A DNA stretch of 64,000 nucleotides from Nonomuraea turkmeniaca (GCF_005889735.1 NZ_VCKY01000004.1:46648-110647), one strand, 5' to 3'; counted from the first letter of the stretch, positions 26,296-35,322 are shown. Notes: generated from the sequence alone by a model not told the origin. Numbers and translations are program-made.

Positions 26296-27170
26296 GGCTG
26301 TGTCTCCTTGGGGGTCAGGCCGAGCAGGCGCGCGGCGTTGTCTTTGAGGATCTTGGGGCGGACCTCGGGCTTGATGTCGAGCTTGGCGAAGTCCGCCAGC
26401 CACCGGTCCGGGGTGATCACCGGGTAGTCCGAGCCGAACAGCACCTTGTCCTTGAGCAGCGTGTTGGCGTAGCGGACGAGCTGCGGCGGGAAGTACTTCG
26501 GCGACCAGCCGGACAGGTCGATGTACACCGACGGCTTGTGTGTGGCGACCGCCAGGGCCTCGTCCTGCCAGGGGAACGACGGATGCGCCAGGATGATCTT
26601 CAGGTGCGGGAAGTCGACGGCGACATCGTCGACCAGCATCGGGTTGGAGTACTTCAGCCGGATGCCGGCGCCGCCGGGCACGCCCGCGCCGATGCCGGTC
26701 TGGCCGGTGTGGAACAGGGCCACCGCGCCGAGCTCCTCGATCACCTCGTACAGGGGGTAGGCCATCGGGTCGTCGGGGGCGAAGCCCTGGATGCTGGGGT
26801 GGAACTTGAAGCCGCGCACGCCGTACTCGGTGACCAGGCGGCGGGCCTCGCGGACGCCTGCCCGGCCCTTCCACGGGTCGACGCTGGCGAACGGGATGAG
26901 CACGTCAGAGTGCTCGGCGCAGCTCTCGGCGATCTCCTCGTTGGAGATGCGGCGATGGCCGGTGGCGTGCTCGGCGTCCACCGTGAACACCACCGCGGCC
27001 ATCTGCCGCTCCCGGTAGTAGGCGGCCATCTGCGCGATGGTCGGCCGCTCGTGCGCGCCGAAGTAGTCCGCCGACGCCCCGAACAACTCCGGGCTGAGCG
27101 AGCCGTGCCCGTCCTTGGAGACCTCGGCGTGGGTGTGGACGTCGATCGCGACCAGGCTGTCGACGTCCAT
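26292..27170 (-). CDS. Amidohydrolase-superfamily protein, probable aryl beta-ketoacyl-CoA hydrolase (CouO/PhdF-like)
   Basis: The TIM-barrel amidohydrolase fold is marked by DVHTHAE (metal ligands), GFKFHPS, a later His in ILAHPSFPWQDEAL and Asp in VLFGSDYPV, as in the ACMSD subgroup. In the Rhodococcus cou and Corynebacterium phd pathways a member of this group cleaves the 4-hydroxyphenyl-beta-ketoacyl-CoA to the benzoate and acetyl-CoA. The presence of this unusual enzyme next to SDR, MaoC and ligase is what makes the pathway call convincing. The start at 27170 is 1 base after the SDR stop. Confidence 0.75.
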   Translation of the reverse strand: MDVDSLVAIDVHTHAEVSKDGHGSLSPELFGASADYFGAHERPTIAQMAAYYRERQMAAVVFTVDAEHATGHRRISNEEIAESCAEHSDVLIPFASVDPWKGRAGVREARRLVTEYGVRGFKFHPSIQGFAPDDPMAYPLYEVIEELGAVALFHTGQTGIGAGVPGGAGIRLKYSNPMLVDDVAVDFPHLKIILAHPSFPWQDEALAVATHKPSVYIDLSGWSPKYFPPQLVRYANTLLKDKVLFGSDYPVITPDRWLADFAKLDIKPEVRPKILKDNAARLLGLTPKETQP

Positions 27171-27171
27171 G

Positions 27172-28077
27172 TCAGGCCCCCTTGGGGGCGGGGATGCCGT
27201 ACGTCTCCGGTTCGAACCCGGCGCCGCCGTCCCAATAGGCGGCGATGGCATCGGCGGGCCAACCGCCGTCGGTGATGGCGACGGCCTTCTCCTGGGGGTG
27301 CGACCAGAGGGTCAGCTTGTCGCCGCCGATGCCGACGGCCTGCCCGGTGACGCCGGCCGAGGCGTCCGAGGCGAGGTAGACGATGAGCCCGGCCACGTCC
27401 TCGACCGTGCCGAGTCCCTCGTCCTTCCGCACCCAGTCCGGCAGCGGGTCGCCGGTGCGCTCGGCCTCCTCCAGGATCGGCGCGAAGACCGGGATCGTCT
27501 TGGTCATCTCGGTGGCCGCGACCGGGACGACGGCGTTCACCGTGATGTTCGCCCTGGCCAGCTCCAGGGCCCAGGTGCGGGCCATGGCCACGATGCCGGC
27601 CTTGGCGGCGGCGTAGTTGGTCTGGCCGAAGTTGCCGCGCTGGCCGGCCGGCGAGGAGATCAGGATCAGCCGGCCGCCCTCGCCCTGCTCGCGCATGCGG
27701 ACGGCCGCCGCGCGGGCGCAGGTGAACGTGCCCCGCAGGTGCACCTCGACGACCGCGTCGAAGTCCTCGTCGGACATCTTCCACAGGACCCGGTCCCGCA
27801 GGATGCCGGCGTTGGTCACCATGACGTCGAGCCGGCCGAACACCTTGACCGCGGTGTCCACCAGCCGCTGCGCGACCTCGGACCCGCCGACCGCGCCTGC
27901 CTCGACCACGGCCTTGCCACCTGCGGCGACGACGGCCTCGGCCACCTCCGAGGCCGCCGCGGCGTCCACGTCGTTGACGACGACCGCCGCGCCCGCGGCG
28001 CCGAGCGCCTCCGCGTACGCCCGGCCGAGACCGCGACCGGCCCCGGTGACCACAGCCACCTTGCCCGACAAATCCAT
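27172..28077 (-). CDS. Short-chain dehydrogenase, probable beta-hydroxyacyl-CoA dehydrogenase (CouN/PhdE-like)
   Basis: A classical SDR with cofactor motif TGAGRGLG, NAG in VTNAGILRD, catalytic Ser in LISSPAGQ and YxxxK as YAAAK. An extra ~50-residue C-terminal tail rich in Trp and Gly makes it 301 aa, longer than the 250-aa norm and like the 17-beta-HSD4-type (3R)-hydroxyacyl-CoA dehydrogenases. It is the promoter-proximal gene of the catabolic operon and faces the PaaX-type regulator gene. Confidence 0.8.
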   Translation of the reverse strand: MDLSGKVAVVTGAGRGLGRAYAEALGAAGAAVVVNDVDAAAASEVAEAVVAAGGKAVVEAGAVGGSEVAQRLVDTAVKVFGRLDVMVTNAGILRDRVLWKMSDEDFDAVVEVHLRGTFTCARAAAVRMREQGEGGRLILISSPAGQRGNFGQTNYAAAKAGIVAMARTWALELARANITVNAVVPVAATEMTKTIPVFAPILEEAERTGDPLPDWVRKDEGLGTVEDVAGLIVYLASDASAGVTGQAVGIGGDKLTLWSHPQEKAVAITDGGWPADAIAAYWDGGAGFEPETYGIPAPKGA

Positions 28078-28135
28078 CTATTCCACCCCAAACACCGCAA
28101 AGTTCCACCGACGTCGGCCAATGTAGGGCAGCCTC

Positions 28136-28232
28136 GTGACCCAGGTCAAAGTTTTGCCCAACTTCAGGCTCACCAATCTGATGCCCACTACGTTGGGCAT
28201 AATTTCAACCTTCGTCAAGACTTTGCCCGGCA
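28136..28232. promoter_or_regulatory. Operator cluster between catabolic operon and PaaX-type gene
   Basis: ATGCCCA-ctacgt-TGGGCAT (28181-28200) is a perfect dyad with 7-base arms. The half-element TTTGCCC occurs again at 28153-28159 and 28222-28228, giving three copies across 80 bases. A CRP-like half-perfect site GTGACCCAGGTCA lies at 28136-28148. The region is unusually A+T-rich for this DNA, as expected of a divergent promoter. Binding by the adjacent PaaX-type protein is the simplest reading. Confidence 0.5.
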
Positions 28233-28258
28233 TCGCTGCTCCGTCTACGCTCAGGCGT

Positions 28259-29104
28259 GTGAAGCACGAGGATGAGCAGGACCAGCCGCATCAGCTGCCG
28301 GCTGCGCGCCCGCAGTCGCTGATGTTCAGCTTTCTCGGCATCTACGTGCTGGAGCGCGACACCGCGGTCTACTCGGGCAGCGTCATCGACGTCTTCGCCC
28401 GCCTGGGCGTGTCCGAGGAGGCGGTGCGCTCGACGCTCACCCGCATGGTCAAGCGCAACCTGCTGGCCAGGCACCGCCAGGGGAAGAAGGTCTACTTCGG
28501 GCTCACCCCGCATGCCACGGAGGTGCTCGACGACGGGCGCAGACATGTCTGGGAGACCGGCGCGATCAACCGCGACTGGGACGGCACCTGGACGCTGGTC
28601 GGTTTCTCACTGCCGGGCAGTGAGCGCAGCACCCGCCACGACCTGCGCTCCCAGCTCATCTGGTCCGGGTTCGGGCTGCTGCAGGGCGGGTTGTGGATCG
28701 CTCCCGGCACGAAGGACGTGGAGTCGGTGCTCGCCGCACTCGGTCTCGGCGACAACGTGACGGTGCTGCAGGCGCGGGCGTTCAGGCCGACCGAGTCGGC
28801 CGACCTGGTGCGCAAGGCTTTCGACACCGACCAGATCGCCGAACGGTACCGAGCCTTCCTCGACCGCTGGGACACCGCGCACCCGCTGCCGTCCGCCGCC
28901 GACGACCTGGCCAGGCAGTTGCTGCTGCACACCGACTGGCTGCAACTCGTCCGCCAGGACCCGCGCCTCCCGGCCGAGCACCTGCCCGCCGACTGGCCGG
29001 CGATCCGCGCGGAGACGCTGTTCCACACACTGGCCCGCCGCTACGAGCCCACTGCGGCGAAGCTCGCCGCAGCCGTGCTCGACGAGCTCCCCCTTCGTCC
29101 CTAG
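28259..29104 (+). CDS. PaaX-family transcription regulator (281 aa)
   Basis: The N-terminal winged helix (LMFSFLGIYVLERDTAVYSG...GVSEEAVRSTLTRMVKRNLL) and the following domain (GTWTLVGFSLPGSERSTRHDLRSQL, GLLQGGLWIAP) are typical of PaaX, which senses phenylacetyl-CoA-like thioesters. The GTG start at 28259 was preferred to ATG 28136 because the intervening stretch carries operators and is not protein-like. It is divergent from the hydroxycinnamate operon, where the characterised systems use a MarR-type CouR/PhdR instead. A CoA-thioester effector would still make sense. Confidence 0.8.
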   Translation: MKHEDEQDQPHQLPAARPQSLMFSFLGIYVLERDTAVYSGSVIDVFARLGVSEEAVRSTLTRMVKRNLLARHRQGKKVYFGLTPHATEVLDDGRRHVWETGAINRDWDGTWTLVGFSLPGSERSTRHDLRSQLIWSGFGLLQGGLWIAPGTKDVESVLAALGLGDNVTVLQARAFRPTESADLVRKAFDTDQIAERYRAFLDRWDTAHPLPSAADDLARQLLLHTDWLQLVRQDPRLPAEHLPADWPAIRAETLFHTLARRYEPTAAKLAAAVLDELPLRP

Positions 29105-29206
29105 CGGGCACCTCCGACGGGGAGCGCCGGCTCCCGCAGAGGCGGCGCGCCCGCGTCGGGCCGAGTCGATCTCCCTTGCCTCTCCCACCATGCACGGCTA
29201 TCTTGT

Positions 29207-29224
29207 TGAGTAAACGTTTATTCA
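29207..29224. promoter_or_regulatory. TetR-type operator before the TetR gene
   Basis: TGAGTAAACGTTTATTCA is an 18-base palindrome with one mismatched pair, ending 17 bases before ATG 29242. It is strikingly A+T-rich in this genome and typical of TetR autoregulatory operators. Confidence 0.6.
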
Positions 29225-29241
29225 ATGAAGGAACGGCGGAC

Positions 29242-29796
29242 ATGGCCAGAACCCGGAAGGAGCAGGCGGAATGGCGGCGCGAGCAGCTGCTCGACGCGGC
29301 ATTGACCGTCTTCGCCGCGAAAGGCGTCGACGGCGCCTCCGTCAAGGACCTCGCCGCCGCGGCGGGAGCGACGCCCGGCCTGCTCTACCGCTACTTCGAC
29401 AGCAAGGAGGCCCTGGTCCAAGCGCTGCTGGCGGAGCGCGGCTTCCTGCCGCGCCTACGCGAGCTGCTGACCGCCGACCACGGCACACGCCCGGCCAGGC
29501 AGGTGCTGACCGAGTTGCTGGCCGCGTTCGACCGCCTGCTCACCGAGAACGCCGACCTCGTGGCCGTGTTCTTCGGCACCACCCAGGCGCGCGCCGCGCT
29601 GGCCGAGCTGATGGCCGAAGGGCAGCGGCTGGTCGGCGATTTCCTCACCGTCCGCATCGCGGCCGGCGAGTTGCGCCCCCACGACGTCGCGACGGCGGCC
29701 AAGACCTTGCTCGCCACCGTTGCCGTGAACCGCCGGACGGGCACCCCGGTCGACGTCGCACGGCTGGTCCAGCTGTTGTTCCCCGAGGAAGGGTGA
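29242..29796 (+). CDS. TetR-family transcription regulator
   Basis: The 184-residue protein has a TetR helix-turn-helix (REQLLDAALTVFAAKGVDGASVKDLAAAAGATPGLLYRYFDSKEAL) and a helical ligand domain. The ATG was chosen inside a longer frame because the helix-turn-helix begins about ten residues later. It is followed after 6 bases by an FAD monooxygenase, so it probably represses that gene together with itself via the 29207 palindrome. Confidence 0.85.
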   Translation: MARTRKEQAEWRREQLLDAALTVFAAKGVDGASVKDLAAAAGATPGLLYRYFDSKEALVQALLAERGFLPRLRELLTADHGTRPARQVLTELLAAFDRLLTENADLVAVFFGTTQARAALAELMAEGQRLVGDFLTVRIAAGELRPHDVATAAKTLLATVAVNRRTGTPVDVARLVQLLFPEEG

Positions 29797-29802
29797 AACG
29801 TC

Positions 29803-31014
29803 ATGCGTACGGAGAGCACCAGATGTTGCGTGGTCGGCGGCGGCCCGGCCGGGATGATGGCCGGGTTGTTGCTGGCCCGCCAGGGGGTCGAGGTGATCGT
29901 CCTGGAGAAGCACGCCGACTTCCTCAGGGACTTCAGGGGCGACACCGTCCATCCCTCCACGCTGGAGCTGATCGCGGAGCTGGGCTGGATCGAGGAGTTC
30001 CTGAGCCTGCCGCACAGCAGGATGCCCGACGTCACCGTGAGCATCGGCGGCCGGGCCGTCACCTTCGCCGACTTCAGCAGGCTGCCCGCGCGATGCCCGT
30101 ACATCGCCTTCATGCCCCAGTGGGACGTGCTGGACTTCCTGGCCGGCAAGGCCGCCGCGTACCCCTCCTTCCGCCTGCTGCGCAGCACGAGAGCGACGGA
30201 GCTGATCGTGGAGGACGGGCGCGTCGCCGGGGTCCGGGCGACCACCGCCGACGGCCCGCTCGAGGTACGGGCCGACCTGGTGATCGGGGCGGACGGCCGC
30301 CACTCGACGCTCCGTGACCAGGCCGGGCTGGAGGCCACGGCGAGTTCGCCGCCCATGGACGTGCTGTGGTTCCGTCTGCCGCGCCGCGAAGACGATCAAG
30401 TGCCCTTCTTCCAGGGCGGCAAGGGGGCCCTGGTCGCCATCGACCGCGGGGAGTTCTGGCAGCTCGCCTACACGATCCCGCCAGGGGCCTCCGAGGAGCT
30501 CAAGACGGCCGGGATGAGCGCGTTCCGCGAGCGGGTGGCGGGCCTGGCGCCGGCTCTGAGCGACCGCGTCGCGCTGCTCGGTGACTGGGACCAGATCCAC
30601 CAGCTGACCGTCCGGGTCGACCGGCTGCGGCGGTGGCACCGGCCGGGGTTGCTCTGCATCGGTGACGCCGCCCACGCCATGTCTCCGGCGGGCGGCGTGG
30701 GCATCAACCTGGCCGTCCAGGACGCGGTCGCCACCGTCAACCTGCTCGGTCCCATCCTGCGGGGGGCGGACGTTCCGAGCGACGCCGACCTCGCCAGGGT
30801 GCAGGCACGCCGGGAACGGGCCGTCCGCGTGACCCAGGCGTTCCAGGTCGGGATCCTCCGCGACCTCTACCCGAAGGAGACGGCGGACGACACGGCCGGG
30901 CACGTGCCGCCGATCTTCACCGTCTTCAAGGCGCTGCCGCCGCTACGCCACCTGATGGGGCGCTTCATCGGGATGGGAGTGCGGCCGGAGCACATCGAAC
31001 ATCCCGGGGTCTAG
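29803..31014 (+). CDS. FAD-dependent aromatic-type monooxygenase (403 aa)
   Basis: A group A flavoprotein monooxygenase of the PHBH/UbiH type. FAD motifs are GGGPAGMMAGLLLARQG at the N-terminus, VIGADGRHSTLRDQ (DG motif) and CIGDAAHAMSPAGGVGINLAVQDA (GD motif). It could hydroxylate an aromatic compound or inactivate an antibiotic; the TetR partner fits drug-induced expression, but no substrate is evident. Confidence 0.8.
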   Translation: MRTESTRCCVVGGGPAGMMAGLLLARQGVEVIVLEKHADFLRDFRGDTVHPSTLELIAELGWIEEFLSLPHSRMPDVTVSIGGRAVTFADFSRLPARCPYIAFMPQWDVLDFLAGKAAAYPSFRLLRSTRATELIVEDGRVAGVRATTADGPLEVRADLVIGADGRHSTLRDQAGLEATASSPPMDVLWFRLPRREDDQVPFFQGGKGALVAIDRGEFWQLAYTIPPGASEELKTAGMSAFRERVAGLAPALSDRVALLGDWDQIHQLTVRVDRLRRWHRPGLLCIGDAAHAMSPAGGVGINLAVQDAVATVNLLGPILRGADVPSDADLARVQARRERAVRVTQAFQVGILRDLYPKETADDTAGHVPPIFTVFKALPPLRHLMGRFIGMGVRPEHIEHPGV

Positions 31015-31067
31015 CCGCCGGCGGTCAGCACCGGCGATGCCACGTCGCGGAGGAAGGAGTGCTTGCC

Positions 31068-32579
31068 TCAGGCCGCCACGTTCTCCTCCTGCCGCTGCCG
31101 CTTCCGCTTGGACAGGCGCAGGACCGGGGGCACGACGACGATCAGGACGATCACGGCGAGCAGCGTGGCGGTGATGGGCTGGGTGAGGAACCCGGTCACG
31201 TCGCCGCCGAAGATCCGCATCGACCGCCGGAACGACGACTCGAGCAGGCCGCCGAGCACGAACGCCAGCACGAGCGGCCCGGGCTCGAAGCCGGCCTTCT
31301 TCATCAGGTAACCGACCACACCAAGACCGACCATGATGAACATGTCGAAGACGCTCATCCGGACGGTGTAGACGCCGATCATGGTGACGAGGATCGTCAG
31401 CGGGGCCAGGATGGCCTGCCGCACCCGCAGGATACGGACGAACACCCCGATCAGCGGCATGCTCATGGCCAGCAACAGCAGGTTGCCGACGTACATGGAG
31501 TTGACCACGCCCCAGAACAGGTCGGGCTTCTCCGCCACCAGTGCCGGGCCGGGCGTGATGCCCTGGATGAGCAGCGCCCCGAACATGATCGCCATGGTGG
31601 CGTTCGCCGGGATGCCGAGCGTCAGCAGCGGGATGAACGACGAGGTCGCGGCGGCGTTGTTGGCGGTCTCCGGCCCGGCGACGCCCTGGATGGCGCCCTT
31701 GCCGAACTTCTCCGGCTGTTTGCTGGCCCGCTTCTCCACGGCGTAGGCGACCATGGACGACATGGTCGCGCCGCCGCCCGGCAGGATGCCGAGCAGGAAC
31801 CCGAGCACCGAGCCCCGGGTGATCGCACCCTTGGACTCGCGGAGCTCCGCGCGGGAGGGGTAGACCGAGCCGACGGCCGCGGCCGGCTCCGCGGGCTTGC
31901 GCAGCGACTCCAGGTTGTAGAGGATCTCGCCGACGCCGAACAGGCCCATCGCGACGATGACGAAGTCGATCCCGTCGAGCAGCTGGTCGACGCCGAAGGT
32001 CAGGCGGGAGACGCCCTCCAGCGGGTCCTGCCCGATGGTGGCCAGCAGCAGCCCGACCGTGGCCATGAGGATGCTCTTGAGCGGCGATCCGGTGCCGAGC
32101 GTGGTGATCAGCAGGATGCCGAGCAGGGCCAGCGCGGTGTACTCCGACGGCCCGAAGTCCAGCGCGAAGCCGGCCACCAGCGGCGCCACGAACGTCAGGC
32201 CGATGATCGCGACCGTGCCGCCGATGAAGGAGCCGATGGCGGCGATGCCGAGCGCGGAGCCGGCCCGGCCCTGCCGGGCCAGCGCGTGGCCGTCGATGGC
32301 GGTGACCACGCTGGACGCCTCGCCGGGCAGGCGCAGCAGCACCGAGGTGATGGTGCCGCCGTACTGGGCGCCGTAGAAGATGCCGGCGAGCATGATGATG
32401 GCCGCGGTCGGCTCGATGTTGTACGTGATCGGCAGCAGCACCGCGATGGTGGCCGCGGGCCCGAGCCCGGGCAGCACCCCGATCAGCATGCCGAGCGTGA
32501 CCCCGAGCAGGCAGTAGAAGAGGTTCTCCGGCTGGAAGACCACGCCGAATCCGGCGATCACCGGGGAGAGGAAGTCCAT
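31068..32579 (-). CDS. tctA: Tripartite tricarboxylate transporter large membrane subunit TctA
   Basis: This 503-residue protein has about a dozen hydrophobic segments and the TctA motifs GVLPGLGPAATIAVLLP, YGAQYGGTITSVLLRLPGEASSVVTAIDG and GILPGGGATMSSMVAYAVEK. It forms the transport channel with TctB and receives substrate from TctC. The ATG is 8 bases past the TctB stop. With hexarate catabolic genes in the same operon, the cargo is probably glucarate or galactarate rather than citrate (inference). Confidence 0.88.
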   Translation of the reverse strand: MDFLSPVIAGFGVVFQPENLFYCLLGVTLGMLIGVLPGLGPAATIAVLLPITYNIEPTAAIIMLAGIFYGAQYGGTITSVLLRLPGEASSVVTAIDGHALARQGRAGSALGIAAIGSFIGGTVAIIGLTFVAPLVAGFALDFGPSEYTALALLGILLITTLGTGSPLKSILMATVGLLLATIGQDPLEGVSRLTFGVDQLLDGIDFVIVAMGLFGVGEILYNLESLRKPAEPAAAVGSVYPSRAELRESKGAITRGSVLGFLLGILPGGGATMSSMVAYAVEKRASKQPEKFGKGAIQGVAGPETANNAAATSSFIPLLTLGIPANATMAIMFGALLIQGITPGPALVAEKPDLFWGVVNSMYVGNLLLLAMSMPLIGVFVRILRVRQAILAPLTILVTMIGVYTVRMSVFDMFIMVGLGVVGYLMKKAGFEPGPLVLAFVLGGLLESSFRRSMRIFGGDVTGFLTQPITATLLAVIVLIVVVPPVLRLSKRKRQRQEENVAA

Positions 32580-32587
32580 GTCCGCTC

Positions 32588-33034
32588 TCACAGTTGGATG
32601 ATGTGGGGCAGCGACACTCCGAGCCCTGTGATGAACAGCAGGTAGAGCGCCGCCGTCGCGACGACCGAGACCACGGCGGTCACCGGCCAGCTCTCCCTGC
32701 CGAGCCCCTTGAGCCACAGGACGAGCAGCGCGATGGTCGGCACCTCGAAGCCGACGAGCTCGAACAGGAACGCGTACCCGATCAGCGAGGCGGCCGCGAT
32801 GGCGACCGTCACGACGTCCTTGGTGAACCGTTCCTCGTCGCCGCGGGGCCGCGACTGGAGCACCAGCACCGCGGCCGTGATCACCATGGCGACGCTGACC
32901 ACCAGCGGCCACATGCCCGGCCCGGGGGCCGACAGGCTGCCGACCCCCAGGTTCCATGACATGATCGCGGCCGCCACGCCGATGACCAGCGGGACCAGCG
33001 CGGCCACCACGTTCAGCCGACGCTCGTAGCTCAC
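32588..33034 (-). CDS. tctB: Tripartite tricarboxylate transporter small membrane subunit TctB
   Basis: This 148-residue protein has four hydrophobic segments, including SWNLGVGSLSAPGPGMWPL, the TctB-type opening that follows the first membrane helix. Its GTG start overlaps the TctC stop as GTGA. Position between TctC and TctA supports the call more than the sequence itself, as TctB proteins are poorly conserved. Confidence 0.82.
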   Translation of the reverse strand: MSYERRLNVVAALVPLVIGVAAAIMSWNLGVGSLSAPGPGMWPLVVSVAMVITAAVLVLQSRPRGDEERFTKDVVTVAIAAASLIGYAFLFELVGFEVPTIALLVLWLKGLGRESWPVTAVVSVVATAALYLLFITGLGVSLPHIIQL

Positions 33035-34017
33035 TGCTGCTGCGCCTTCAGGTCGATGCCGAGGTCCTTGGCCAGGGTCTCGAACCGCTTGAGGCTCTCG
33101 TTGAGCTGGGCGCCCACCTGGTCACCGTTGGCGTCCCAGCGCCCGATGTAGTTGGCCTTCAGGATCTCGTTGTATTCGGGCGAGGCGATGGCCTTGTCGA
33201 TGGCCGCGGCCAGCTTGTCGCGCACCTCGGCGGGCAGCCCGGCCGGCCCGGCCACGAACCTGCGCTGGTCCACCACGACGTCGTAGCCGGACTCCTTGGC
33301 GGTCGGCACCTCGGGCATGGCCTCGAGACGCTTGTCGGAGAAGACCGCGAGCGCCCGCATCTTGCCGGCCTGGACCTGCTTGAAGCCCTCGGCGATCTGC
33401 ACGGAGGCGGCGTCGACCTTGCCGCCGAGCACCGCGGTCACCGTCGGCGCGCCGCCGTCGAAGGGCACCGGCGCGGCGTTCGTCTTGCCCAGGCCGAACA
33501 GCAGTGTCTGCGACAGCTGGCTGCCGGTGCCCGGGCCGGTGGTGCCGTACTTGACGTCGGAGGCGCTGACAAGGTCCTTGAGCGTCTTGTACTTCGAGTC
33601 CGCGGGCACGACCAGGACGTAGTCCTCCACCGCCAGACCCTTGATGAAGGTCATGTCGGTGAGCTTGACCGGGTCGGCGTCGTCGAGCATGAGCGGCCCG
33701 ATGGCGAACAACGACTGCGGCATCACGGCGATGCGGTAACCGTCCGGCTTGCTGCCGAACACGTCCTTGCCGGCGATCTTGCCGTTGGCGCCGGGCTTGT
33801 TCACGACCACGGCCTTGGCGCCGAGCGGCTCCTCGATGCTCTTGGCGAGGGCCCGCGTGAGCAGGTCGGTGCTGCCGCCCGGGTCCGTCGGCACGGTGAA
33901 CTCGACGGGCTTGTTCGGGTAGCCGGACGCGGCGGCGCCCTTGTCCGAGCTGCCGCCCTGCACGGCGCAGGCGGAGGCAGCCAGCGCGACGGCGGCCAGG
34001 AGTACGCCGATTCTCAT
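33031..34017 (-). CDS. tctC: Tripartite transporter substrate-binding lipoprotein (TctC/Bug family)
   Basis: A lipoprotein leader (MRIGVLLAAVALAASAC) is followed by a Bug-family fold with the usual opening YPNKPVEFTVPTDPGGSTDLLTRALA and GANGKIAGKDVFGSKPDGY. It binds a carboxylate outside the membrane. ATG 34017 was chosen because GGAG lies 6 bases upstream; a GTG at 34035 overlaps the gudD stop and lacks a ribosome site. Length 328 aa. Confidence 0.85.
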   Translation of the reverse strand: MRIGVLLAAVALAASACAVQGGSSDKGAAASGYPNKPVEFTVPTDPGGSTDLLTRALAKSIEEPLGAKAVVVNKPGANGKIAGKDVFGSKPDGYRIAVMPQSLFAIGPLMLDDADPVKLTDMTFIKGLAVEDYVLVVPADSKYKTLKDLVSASDVKYGTTGPGTGSQLSQTLLFGLGKTNAAPVPFDGGAPTVTAVLGGKVDAASVQIAEGFKQVQAGKMRALAVFSDKRLEAMPEVPTAKESGYDVVVDQRRFVAGPAGLPAEVRDKLAAAIDKAIASPEYNEILKANYIGRWDANGDQVGAQLNESLKRFETLAKDLGIDLKAQQQ

Positions 34018-34031
34018 GATTTTCTCCGTTT

Positions 34032-35309
34032 TCACCAGCGAGGGAGTGAGGGCTGAACCCAGTCGGGGTGGACCTTGCGCATCGCGGCGACGTCGTCCCT
34101 GTCACGCATGTCGGGGCGGGCGAGCCAGCGCTCGTGCAGCGCGCCCAGCGCGTCCCGGTCGAGCTCGACGCCGAGACCAGGCGCGTCGCTGACCTCGATC
34201 GCGCCGCCGGTGAAGCGGTGCGGCTCGGTGATGACGTCCTCGGTCTGCCAGGGTCGGTGGCTGTCGCAGGCGTAGCTGAGGTCGGGGATCACGCTGGCGA
34301 CGTGGGTCATGGCCGCCAGGCTGATCCCGAGGTGGGTGTTGGAGTGCATGGACAGGCCCACGCCGTACGTGCGGCAGAGCGCCGCCAGCTCGCGGGTGGC
34401 GTGCAGCCCGCCCCAGTAGTGGTGGTCGGAGAGCACGACCTGGACGGCGTCCTTGGCGAACGCCTCCGGCACTTCGCCGAACGTGGTGACGCACATGTTG
34501 GTGGCCAGCACCGCGCCGGTGCGCTCGCGCACCTCTGCCATGCCCGCCACACCCGCGGTCGGGTCCTCCATGTATTCGAGCAGGTCGCCGACCTCCTCGG
34601 CCACCCGCACGCTGGCTTCGACGGACCAGCCGCCGTTGGGGTCCAGCCGCAGCGGGTAGCCGGGGAACGCCTTGGCCAGCGCCTTGACGGCGGCGATCTC
34701 CTCCTCGGGCGCGAACACGCCGCCCTTGAGCTTGAAGGAGGTGAAGCCGTAGTCGTCGGCGAAGCGCTGGGCCTGCCGGACCACGCCGTCGGGGTCGAGG
34801 GCGGCGTCCCAGTCGTCGGGCGCCTCGCCATCGGGGTGCTCGGCCCAGCGGTAGAACAGGTAGCCGCTGTAGTCGACGCGGTCGCGTACCTTGCCGCCGA
34901 GCAGGCAGTGCACCGGCAGCCCGGTCGTCTTGCCGAGCGCGTCGAGGCTGGCCACCTCGAAGGCGGACACCACGCTGCGGATCAGCTTCTCGTTGTTGCG
35001 GGTGCCGCGCAGGCCGGCCGGGTCGAACTCCTTGACCTCGTCCGTGGCCCCGGTCAGCGTCGCGGACGCCAGGGCGTACAGGCCGTTCATGGAGGTGAGG
35101 TCGCGGCCGGGGAGGACGTCGGCGAGCTTGCGCGCGACGTCCAGGTAGTCGGTGTCGCCGTAGGTCTCGCCGATGCCGGTGACGCCGTCGTCGGTCTCGA
35201 TCTCGACGATCGTGCGCGGCGTGTACGGCTGGTGCACGCCGAGCACATTGAGCAACGGCGGGTCGCTGATCAGGATGGGCGTGACGGTCGCCCGGACGAT
35301 ACGTGACAT
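34032..35309 (-). CDS. gudD: Glucarate dehydratase (enolase superfamily)
   Basis: It dehydrates D-glucarate (and L-idarate) to 5-dehydro-4-deoxyglucarate. The KxK motif with catalytic Lys is in TSFKLKGG, metal ligands fall in DPNGGW and YMEDPTAG, and the catalytic His is in MHSNTHLG. The Asn in ATNMCVT is typical of GlucD enzymes. Length (425 aa) matches. It lies between the KDG dehydratase and the transporter genes. A galactarate-specific variant cannot be excluded. Confidence 0.85.
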   Translation of the reverse strand: MSRIVRATVTPILISDPPLLNVLGVHQPYTPRTIVEIETDDGVTGIGETYGDTDYLDVARKLADVLPGRDLTSMNGLYALASATLTGATDEVKEFDPAGLRGTRNNEKLIRSVVSAFEVASLDALGKTTGLPVHCLLGGKVRDRVDYSGYLFYRWAEHPDGEAPDDWDAALDPDGVVRQAQRFADDYGFTSFKLKGGVFAPEEEIAAVKALAKAFPGYPLRLDPNGGWSVEASVRVAEEVGDLLEYMEDPTAGVAGMAEVRERTGAVLATNMCVTTFGEVPEAFAKDAVQVVLSDHHYWGGLHATRELAALCRTYGVGLSMHSNTHLGISLAAMTHVASVIPDLSYACDSHRPWQTEDVITEPHRFTGGAIEVSDAPGLGVELDRDALGALHERWLARPDMRDRDDVAAMRKVHPDWVQPSLPRW

Positions 35310-35322
35310 GTGGGGATTCCTT

